Shown here piece after piece: positions 5,897 through 11,638 of a stretch of DNA of 11,638 bases (positions within the stretch are counted from its first letter, which is position 1; each line of letters starts with the position of its first letter). Position numbers and translations under genes: made by a program. The notes below the pieces were generated by a model. That model saw only the letters and a list, made by a program, of their open reading frames with translations. It did no database searches and was not told the origin of the DNA. The DNA comes from JAZDCJ01 sp036311985 (lineage in GTDB: Bacteria; Actinomycetota; Actinomycetes; Actinomycetales; Micrococcaceae). The stretch lies in assembly GCF_036311985.1 (NCBI RefSeq), contig NZ_JAZDCJ010000083.1, one strand, 5' to 3'.

Positions 5897-6997
5897 TCAG
5901 TTCGCCGACGTCCCCGAATGGCAGTGCACGCTCGGCTGCCCCTCACAGCGAAGCAGGGTTTGAAGAGCTATCGACGCCTGTCGCGGTGCTACGCCGTTGC
6001 CAAGCGCAGCAAGCTGCTGTGCACTGGTCAGGCCGAGGTGCGGAGCGGTGACCCATCCATCGGGTAGCCCCATAAGCCATTCCACGAAATCGGGTGCAGG
6101 ACGCCAGACGCCAGCTTGGTTCAGAATCGCCGGGGATGGCGCTGGCCGTCCGATGATGCGTTCCCATCGGGAAATGGCGGGGGCGTAACGTCCCCAGCGT
6201 CGAAGAACTCCTCGATCAGCGCGAACGTTGTGTCCGATATCGGGTGCCGACCACGCCGGGTCATCAGGTCGATCACCTGATGGCTGAGAGCGATCGTCCC
6301 GCGGCGCGCTTTCACCTGATCTAGCGTCTCCCCACCCCTGGCCGAGTCCGAGGCCAGAGGGGTTCGGAACAGCGCGTCGCGCGAGGACGAAGATGCGAAA
6401 CCGTGGATGCGGCGCGCCGACGAGGGAAGCGGGTATGCCGAGCCACCGCGCGTCATACCGGAGGTCGGCCAGGTCTCCGAGTACGGCACCAAGCGCCCGT
6501 AGAGGTCGGGCTGGCTGGTCTCCCAGACCCCACGGGTCGGGTTCGAGGTCGCGAAGGGCTGCGGTGGCATCGGTGCCGGTTGCGTCGTTGGGGTTGCGTG
6601 CATCGGGGGATGCTCCTTGCTGGGTGGGGCGGATCGCTTTGGTAGAGAGCAGGCCGCGGACATTCTCGATCACGACGAACTGTGGTTGCAGGATCTCGAT
6701 CGCTGTCGCCATCTGCGCCCACAAGCCGGAGCGAGTGCCAGGTGCGAGGCCAGCACGCTTGCCTACCGTGCTCACGTCCTGACAAGGAAAACCTCCGCAG
6801 AGAATGTCCACCGATGGCACGTCATGCCAGTTGATCGATGTGATGTCGCCGAGGTTGGGGGCGTCTGTCCAGTGGTGGGCGAAGACGCGGGCGACGGGTT
6901 CATTGATCTCGGAAAACCAGACCGTCTCAGCACCAAAGACGTGTTCGACCGCGAGATCGAGACCCCCGTACCCGGAGAACAGCGAACCGACACGCAT
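5897..6997 (-). CDS. dcm: Orphan DNA (cytosine-5) methyltransferase
   Basis: This 366-residue enzyme should transfer a methyl group from S-adenosylmethionine to C5 of cytosine in a specific DNA site. Motif I is SLFSGYGGLDLAVE (5-18). The catalytic cysteine is C72 in GGFPCQDVS (motif IV). E111 lies in ENVRG (motif VI), RFR at 199-201 is motif VIII, and GNGVAPRQ at 333-340 is motif X. The variable region between about 206 and 320 would set the target site, which cannot be predicted here. I chose the ATG at 6997 because the fold begins at once; the frame continues 25 codons to an ATG at 7072, and GAGGAG lies in that stretch, so a longer start is possible. No restriction enzyme gene is adjacent and the gene diverges from a relaxase gene, which fits a plasmid- or phage-type self-protection methylase. 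Confidence 0.93.
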   Translation of the reverse strand: MRVGSLFSGYGGLDLAVEHVFGAETVWFSEINEPVARVFAHHWTDAPNLGDITSINWHDVPSVDILCGGFPCQDVSTVGKRAGLAPGTRSGLWAQMATAIEILQPQFVVIENVRGLLSTKAIRPTQQGASPDARNPNDATGTDATAALRDLEPDPWGLGDQPARPLRALGAVLGDLADLRYDARWLGIPASLVGAPHPRFRIFVLARRAVPNPSGLGLGQGWGDARSGESAPRDDRSQPSGDRPDDPAWSAPDIGHNVRADRGVLRRWGRYAPAISRWERIIGRPAPSPAILNQAGVWRPAPDFVEWLMGLPDGWVTAPHLGLTSAQQLAALGNGVAPRQASIALQTLLRCEGQPSVHCHSGTSAN

Positions 6998-7289
6998 CAG
7001 CCGGTCCGGGTTGGTCGCCTGCTCCTCGTGCAGCGTGGCTCCGCCTGGTCGATGACCTTGGCCGGGCTCCACGTCGGAGTTCTGTCGCCGTTCAGGTCAC
7101 CTGCCAGGTGCGCTCACGCCGCCGCCTCCGCTGGCGCGGATCACCTCCCGAGAGCCACGATTCGGACTCCTGCTTCCGACCCTCGTTTTGAGCTGCCACA
7201 CGTCTTTCAGAAGAGGCGCGCCGCCCCGCGAGCGCCGCGATCGCTGGCGGTCATCGGACGCTCACCTCTTGTCCAGAAGGAGGTGCCGG
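6998..7289. promoter_or_regulatory. 292-bp divergent region of methyltransferase and traA; candidate oriT
   Basis: No gene is supported here. It holds CACCTGCCAGGTG (7098-7110, a 5-bp inverted repeat with a 3-bp centre), the palindromes GGCGCGCC (7215-7222) and GCGATCGC (7237-7244), and the hairpin over the traA ribosome binding site (7263-7285). Both divergent promoters should lie here, but no clear -35/-10 pair was found. MobF relaxases often act on an origin of transfer near their gene, so this is where I would look for a nic site. I cannot identify one. Confidence 0.4.
7263..7285 (+). promoter_or_regulatory. Hairpin covering the traA ribosome binding site
   Basis: CACCTC (7263-7268) and GAGGTG (7280-7285) form a perfect 6-bp stem. 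With G7279 bulged, TT (7269-7270) and AA (7277-7278) extend it and leave a GTCCAG loop. The right arm contains most of AGGAGG (7278-7283), the strong Shine-Dalgarno sequence 6 nt before the GTG start of traA. Closed, it would block ribosome binding and keep relaxase levels low. Confidence 0.5.
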
Positions 7290-10200
7290 GTGACGGTCTC
7301 GATGCGTGTCATGTCCGCCGGCGACGGTTACAAATACCTCCTGCGATCCGTCGCTGCCGGTGATGGCGATCGTTCCCTCTCGACGCCGTTGACGCGGTAT
7401 TACGCTGAGGCCGGGAACCCGCCCGGTCACTGGCTCGGCGCCGGACTCTCGACGCTTGGGAACGGGGAGCTCACCGACGGTGCCCAGGTGAGTGAGGCGC
7501 AGCTTCAGCTTCTGATCGGGATGGGCCACGACCCCATCACGAAGGCTCCGTTGGGGCGGGCGTATCAGCAGTTCGCGTCGGTCACCGAGCGCATCGAAGC
7601 CCGAACCAACGCCTTGCCTACTGATCTGGGGCCGTCCACACGGGCGGAGCAGATCGTCCAGATCGAAGCCGAAGAGGCCGAGCGTGGCACGCGGCGTGCG
7701 GTGGCGGGGTTTGATTACACGTTCAGCGTGCCGAAGTCCGTCTCAACGCTCTGGGCTGTCGCCGATGCGGGCACGCAGGCGCTGATCGCAGACGCTCATC
7801 ACGCGGCGGTTGCGGAGTTGGTTGCGTTTATGGAGCGTGAGGTTGCATCGACCAGGGTGGGCGCAACCGGACCCGACGGAGCGGTTGCACACGTCGATGT
7901 CGCAGGCGTCGCCGCCGCAGCGTTTGATCACTACGACTCGCGGGCTGGTGATCCGCAGTTGCATACCCATGTCGTGGTGAGCAACAAGGTCTTCACTGTG
8001 CAGGACGGGAAGTGGCGGACGCTGGCAGGGCGGCCGATGCATCAGGCGGTGGTGGCGATCTCGGAGATGTACAACGCGGTCCTCGCCGACCAGCTCACCC
8101 GCGTCCTCGGCCTGACCTGGGAAGCCCGAGACCGCGGACGCGACCGGAGCCCCGGGTGGGAGATCACAGGAGTTCCGCAAGAGCTGATGGACGAGTTCTC
8201 CACCCGAACCCGACACATTGAGGCGGAGAAGGAACGCCTCATCGCCGAGTACGTCGCCCAGCACGGCAAGCAACCCACCGCCAGGACCGTCCTGAAGCTC
8301 CGAGCCCAAGCAACTCTTGCCACTCGCCCCGAGAAAGAGATCCACTCTCTGGCCGAGCTCACCGCCGATTGGCGTGACCGCGCGGGGCGGGTCCTCGGAC
8401 AGGATGCAACCGCCTGGGCTCGTGCTCTCACCGCGAATCCGCCCGTGCTGGTGCTGCGTGCCGACGATGTACCGCTCGATCTGATCGGCGAGATCGGGCA
8501 GGCGGTGATGGAGACGGTCGGTGAGAAGCGTTCGACGTGGCAGCGGTGGAATCTGCACGCGGAGGCGTCTCGGCAGTTGATGGGGTGGCGGTTCGCCTCG
8601 ATGCAGGATCGGGAGGCGATCACCGGCATGGTCGCCGACGCCGCTGAACAAGCTTCTCTGCGGTTGTCGCCGCTGGATCTGGCGTCGAGTCCGGTGCTGT
8701 TTCGGCGGGCGGATGGGTCGAGCAGGTTTAGGCCAGCGCACGCCAACGTTTACTCATCAAAAACTATCCTCGAAGCAGAAGACCGCCTCTTGGAACGCTC
8801 CCGCGCCACCACTGCACCGACTGTGGCGTTGGAGACGGTGGAGAAGATCACCAACCGGCCTGATCGGCAGGGGAGGATGCTCAGCGATGACCAGGCCGCG
8901 GCGCTCACCGCTGTCGCCGTCTCCGGCCGCCAGATTGACGTTCTCGTCGGCGCTGCTGGGGCGGGGAAGACCACCGCCATGTCCGCGCTACGGCAAGCAT
9001 GGGAGGCCGAACACGGCAGGGGTTCTGTCGTCGGCCTCGCACCCTCCGCTGTCGCTGCTGCGGTGCTGGCCGAAGACCTCGGGATCACAACGGAGAACAC
9101 GGCGAAGTGGTGGAGCAACCACACCCTCCACGGCACCACCTTCACCGCCGGGCAGCTCGTCATCGTGGACGAAGCCTCACTCGCCGGAACGATCTCCCTC
9201 GATCGCATCACGCACGCCGCGGATCAGGCGGGGGCGAAGGTGCTGCTGGTCGGCGATTACGCGCAGCTCCAATCCGTTGATGCCGGTGGCGCGTTCAGCC
9301 TCCTGGTCTCTGATCGTGACGATGCGCCCGAGTTGGTCGATATTCACCGGTTCACGAACGAGTGGGAGAAGACCGCCTCGCTGTCCTTGCGTCACGGCCG
9401 CACCGAGATCATCGACACCTACCTCACCCACCAGCGCATCCACGACGGAGACACCGACACCTCGACCGATGCCGCCTATGCCGCGTGGCGTGCCGACACC
9501 CAGGCAGGCCGTGCGTCGATCCTGATCGCAGAGACGAACGAGAATGTCACTGCCCTGAACAACCGGGCTCGCGCCGACCTCATCATCGACGGCACCATCA
9601 CCCCGATAAAGGAGATCGAGCTGCACGACGGCAGCACTGCCTCAGCCGGAGACACGATCATCACCCGCCGCAATGACCGGCGCCTGCGGAACCGGCACAC
9701 TTGGGTTCGCAACGGCGACCGGTGGCAGATCACCAACGTCCGTGACGACGGCTCCATCACCATCCGACCCCACGGTAAGCGGTTCGGCGGAGCGATCATC
9801 CTGCCCGCCGCCTACGTCTCAGAATTCGTTGATCTTGGTTACGCTGTCACCGCTCATAGGGCGCAAGGCGTCACCACCGACACCGCCCACACCGTGGTGA
9901 CGGTGACGACGACGCGGGAGAACTTCTACGTCGCCATGACCCGCGGACGCCACGCCAACCACGCCTACGTCGTCACCGACCAGCCCGACCACGACCATCA
10001 CCACCCGCACCCCAGCGACAACACCGACGCCACCGCGAGGTCCGTGCTCTACGGAGTCCTGCAACACGTCGGAGCCGAACCCTCCGCCCACGAAGCCATC
10101 ACCGCCGAGCAGGAGCGGTGGGGGTCGATCGCGCAGCTCGCAGCCGAGTACGAAACCATCGCCCAAGCAGCACAACACGACCGCTGGGCGAGGCTCATGC

Positions 10201-10844
10201 GCACATCCGGCCTCAGCGACGAGCAGGTCGACGACATCGTGAACTCCGACGCTTACGGTGCGCTCTCCGCTGAACTTCGCCGCGCCGAAGCCAACCACCA
10301 CGACGTTGACGCTCTGCTTCCGCGCCTCGTCAACGCCAGGCCGCTCGGCGACGCCGATGACCTCGCATCCGTCCTCCACCACCGGATCGAACGAGCCAGC
10401 GCGCGGCCTGCTGGGTCTGGCCGAGTCCGTAAGGCTCCACGGTTGATCGCCGGCCTCATCCCCGAAGCAAACGGTCAGATGGCTCCGGAGATGCGGCAGG
10501 CCCTCGACGAGCGACGCGATCTCATCGAGACCAGAGCAGATGCGATTCTCGACGCTGCCTTCCACGGCAGACAGCCGTGGGTGCGAGCGCTCGGGCCGAT
10601 CCCGAAAGATCCACGCGCTGAGAGAGTGTGGAGGCAGCAGGCCAGAGTGGTTGCCGCCTACCGCGACCGATACGCCATCACCACTGCGACACCACTCGGC
10701 ACAGTCTCTGCTGAGTCGGTGGCGCAGAGGATCGACCAGGCGCGTGCACAAGCTGCACTCGCGCAGGCACAATGCATCACAAAGCCGAAGCCGGAACGTG
10801 GGCGTCGGACGACCGAGCGCGAGAGCACAGGCCGCACGCTCTGA
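7290..10844 (+). CDS. traA: MobF-family conjugative relaxase/helicase TraA
   Basis: The protein has 1184 residues, about the usual size for actinobacterial MobF relaxases. It should nick one strand at the origin of transfer, stay bound through a tyrosine and unwind DNA 5' to 3' for conjugation. The TrwC-type relaxase domain (about 1-330) has candidate nicking tyrosines Y37-Y38 (LTRYYAEAG), the DYTFSVPKSVSTLW motif, and the metal-binding histidines H214, H225 and H227 (HYD...LHTH). A RecD2/TraI-like helicase follows: Walker A GAAGAGKT (554-561), VDEAS (626-630), a GDYAQLQSVD motif, TAHRAQG (854-860) and AMTRGR (882-887). The last 250 or so residues are charged and helical, with no domain I recognise. 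The GTG at 7290 is preceded by AGGAGG at 6-nt spacing; the next in-frame ATG (7302) is too far from it. The stop is followed by a membrane-protein gene on the same strand. Confidence 0.95.
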   Translation: MTVSMRVMSAGDGYKYLLRSVAAGDGDRSLSTPLTRYYAEAGNPPGHWLGAGLSTLGNGELTDGAQVSEAQLQLLIGMGHDPITKAPLGRAYQQFASVTERIEARTNALPTDLGPSTRAEQIVQIEAEEAERGTRRAVAGFDYTFSVPKSVSTLWAVADAGTQALIADAHHAAVAELVAFMEREVASTRVGATGPDGAVAHVDVAGVAAAAFDHYDSRAGDPQLHTHVVVSNKVFTVQDGKWRTLAGRPMHQAVVAISEMYNAVLADQLTRVLGLTWEARDRGRDRSPGWEITGVPQELMDEFSTRTRHIEAEKERLIAEYVAQHGKQPTARTVLKLRAQATLATRPEKEIHSLAELTADWRDRAGRVLGQDATAWARALTANPPVLVLRADDVPLDLIGEIGQAVMETVGEKRSTWQRWNLHAEASRQLMGWRFASMQDREAITGMVADAAEQASLRLSPLDLASSPVLFRRADGSSRFRPAHANVYSSKTILEAEDRLLERSRATTAPTVALETVEKITNRPDRQGRMLSDDQAAALTAVAVSGRQIDVLVGAAGAGKTTAMSALRQAWEAEHGRGSVVGLAPSAVAAAVLAEDLGITTENTAKWWSNHTLHGTTFTAGQLVIVDEASLAGTISLDRITHAADQAGAKVLLVGDYAQLQSVDAGGAFSLLVSDRDDAPELVDIHRFTNEWEKTASLSLRHGRTEIIDTYLTHQRIHDGDTDTSTDAAYAAWRADTQAGRASILIAETNENVTALNNRARADLIIDGTITPIKEIELHDGSTASAGDTIITRRNDRRLRNRHTWVRNGDRWQITNVRDDGSITIRPHGKRFGGAIILPAAYVSEFVDLGYAVTAHRAQGVTTDTAHTVVTVTTTRENFYVAMTRGRHANHAYVVTDQPDHDHHHPHPSDNTDATARSVLYGVLQHVGAEPSAHEAITAEQERWGSIAQLAAEYETIAQAAQHDRWARLMRTSGLSDEQVDDIVNSDAYGALSAELRRAEANHHDVDALLPRLVNARPLGDADDLASVLHHRIERASARPAGSGRVRKAPRLIAGLIPEANGQMAPEMRQALDERRDLIETRADAILDAAFHGRQPWVRALGPIPKDPRAERVWRQQARVVAAYRDRYAITTATPLGTVSAESVAQRIDQARAQAALAQAQCITKPKPERGRRTTERESTGRTL

Positions 10845-10912
10845 TCGGCGGGGCCTTCCGGCTGTCCGGGGTCCGTCGTAGAGTGGAAGGCGAGGCGGCC
10901 TCTAAATATGCG

Positions 10913-10931
10913 CTGTCGCTCGTCGCGACAG
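10913..10931 (+). promoter_or_regulatory. Dyad CTGTCGC-N5-GCGACAG in the leader of the membrane-protein gene
   Basis: This is a perfect inverted repeat with 7-bp arms and a 5-nt centre (TCGTC), 68 bp after the traA stop. It may be a hairpin in the mRNA leader or an operator. TAAATAT just upstream (10903-10909) resembles a -10 box, so a promoter here is possible. Its arms are related in sequence to the hairpin at 10968-10990. Confidence 0.5.
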
Positions 10932-10967
10932 TATGGCTCCACCTTCGCGGGTGAGTCCTTCAAGGTT

Positions 10968-10990
10968 CTTGTCGCCGAGACCACGACAGG
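10968..10990 (+). promoter_or_regulatory. Second TGTCG/CGACA hairpin covering a ribosome binding site
   Basis: CTTGTCG (10968-10974) can pair with CGACAGG (10984-10990) through seven pairs, one a U-G wobble, around a 9-nt loop. The right arm includes AGG of AGGA (10988-10991), the likely ribosome binding site 7 nt before the ATG at 10999. The left arm could instead pair with GCGACAG of the upstream dyad, which would free it. Confidence 0.4.
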
Positions 10991-10998
10991 ACTCCGCC

Positions 10999-11367
10999 AT
11001 GCTCCGACTCCTCTGGACCCTCAGCGTCCATACCCGCACCTACTTGCGCCGCTACATGCCAACCAGCCGGCTCCTCGACGCGATCCGCACCCGGCGCGGC
11101 CTCAAGTGGGGCATCCCTGCGATGCTCCTCGCCATCCCATACCTCCTCGCCGCAGCCGTGTGCCGCGAACTCATCGAAGACGGTGGCCCCGGATGGCTCC
11201 ACCTCCTGGTCATCCTGTTCATCTGGAACGCGATGAAGCTGACCATCATTGGGCCGGTCAGCCTGATCCTCCTGATCCGTGCCCGCATCCAAGAGGCTGC
11301 CGCCCGACGGAGCGGGTCTCAGATCGATCGTGTGGAGACGCATGAATCCGTCGAGTTCCACTCGTGA
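10999..11367 (+). CDS. Small two-helix membrane protein next to the relaxase
   Basis: The protein has 122 residues. A basic N-terminus (VHTRTYLRRYMPTSRLLDAIRTRRG) is followed by two hydrophobic stretches, about 37-56 and 66-94 (the second carries IWNAMK and GPVSLILLIRARI), and a polar C-terminal tail. I recall similar proteins beside MobF relaxase genes in actinobacterial plasmids and genomic islands, sometimes labelled sulfate permease. That label is not supported, as the protein is far too small and has no such motif. A role at the membrane during transfer, or in entry exclusion, is a guess. I chose the ATG at 10999, with AGGA 7 nt upstream; an in-frame ATG at 10933 would add 22 residues rich in Pro, Arg and Ser and has no ribosome binding site. 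Its stop lies 6 bp before the next IS element, so its natural C-terminus may have been altered. Confidence 0.75.
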   Translation: MLRLLWTLSVHTRTYLRRYMPTSRLLDAIRTRRGLKWGIPAMLLAIPYLLAAAVCRELIEDGGPGWLHLLVILFIWNAMKLTIIGPVSLILLIRARIQEAAARRSGSQIDRVETHESVEFHS

Positions 11368-11373
11368 CCGTGC

Positions 11374-11638
11374 GGGACTGTGGAAATAACGGTGTATCCG
11401 GCTCGACACGCCGGGCGGTAAGCCTGGCGGGGAGGAGCCCGATATGGCCGCAACACTTGAGGCTGTGCCGAGTACGAAAACCGCTGAAAAGAAGACAGAA
11501 GTATCCGAGGGCGACGCTGCGCGCGAGCTGGTCAGAATGGCGAAGGAACAGGGCCTGTCCCTGACCGGGCCGGACGGTCTGCTCAAGCAGCTGACCAAGA
11601 CCGTGATCGAGACCGCGCTCGATGAGGAAATGACCGAG
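11374..11638 (+). mobile_element. IS256-family insertion sequence, 5' part, runs off the window
   Basis: The element is recognised by its transposase start and by GGGACTGTGG (from 11374), the kind of terminal sequence seen at ends of actinobacterial IS256-family elements. The exact left tip is uncertain by a few bases because the other end is outside the window. Confidence 0.75.
11444..11638 (+). CDS. IS256-family (mutator-type) transposase, N-terminal fragment
   Basis: The first 65 codons of the gene are present and the frame is open to the window's last base. The product starts MAATLEAVPSTK. After a variable lysine-rich tail it has the conserved IS256 N-terminal region: AARELVRMAKEQGLSLTG, then LLKQLTKTVIETALDEEMTE, which in full-length members continues into HLGY and the DDE catalytic domain. 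A strong GGGGAGGAG ribosome binding site ends about 6 bp before the ATG at 11444. It is partial only because the window ends, so whether the full gene is intact cannot be told. Confidence 0.9.
   Translation, partial: MAATLEAVPSTKTAEKKTEVSEGDAARELVRMAKEQGLSLTGPDGLLKQLTKTVIETALDEEMTE

Noticed and set aside
7188..7289. 34-residue upstream extension of TraA
   Set aside because: Family members begin near SMRVMSAGDGYKY, and the GTG at 7290 has AGGAGG at ideal spacing.
7743..8741. 332-residue leftward frame inside traA
   Set aside because: It is proline/arginine-rich shadow coding opposite the relaxase domain, including its histidine motif.
9819..10772. 317-residue leftward frame opposite the traA C-terminus
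   Set aside because: It has glycine/valine-rich shadow composition and no motif; the forward strand carries helicase motifs in the overlapping part.
1..11638. CRISPR array, restriction endonuclease, integrase, toxin-antitoxin or replication gene
   Set aside because: I looked for spaced repeats and for these protein families in all plausible frames and found none. The methyltransferase stands alone in this window.

Overview
The window is high-GC DNA with GTG/ATG starts, strong GGAGG-type ribosome binding sites and gene families typical of Actinobacteria. The closest fit I can judge by eye is a Micrococcales member (Microbacterium, Brevibacterium or Leucobacter-like); this is an impression from protein families, not a search result. 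It is an accessory region with an insertion sequence at each edge.

Layout. (1) 1-1257: a complete IS3-family insertion sequence read leftward, with two overlapping-frame transposase genes, a -1 slippery heptamer and about 31-bp terminal inverted repeats. The window begins exactly on its outer tip. (2) 1258-4027: a small metabolic block. A leftward, translationally coupled pair encodes a MurR/RpiR-type regulator and an EamA/DMT transporter. A rightward ketopantoate-reductase-like gene diverges from them across only 23 bp. (3) 4028-5779: a short-chain dehydrogenase (leftward) and an XRE/MltR-type helix-turn-helix regulator (rightward) diverge across 167 bp that holds a dyad. A good hairpin separates the dehydrogenase from the convergent reductase. 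(4) 5780-11367: a mobile-element module made of an orphan cytosine-5 DNA methyltransferase (leftward), a 292-bp divergent control region, a 1184-residue MobF relaxase/helicase (TraA) and a small two-helix membrane protein. (5) 11374-11638: the start of an IS256-family element whose transposase runs off the window.

How it fits together. TraA would nick and unwind a plasmid or integrative element for conjugation. The methyltransferase is probably a self-protection or anti-restriction gene, because no nuclease gene is next to it. The membrane protein is probably a transfer-linked accessory. The regulator/enzyme pairs on the left look like cargo or host chromosome next to the element. No integrase, replication gene or coupling protein is visible here.

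The most interesting signals are small. The ribosome binding site of traA lies in the 3' arm of a hairpin. The leader of the downstream membrane-protein gene has four arms of the TGTCG/CGACA type that can pair in mutually exclusive ways, the last arm covering that gene's ribosome binding site. These are readings by eye; RNA folding and comparison across homologues would decide them.
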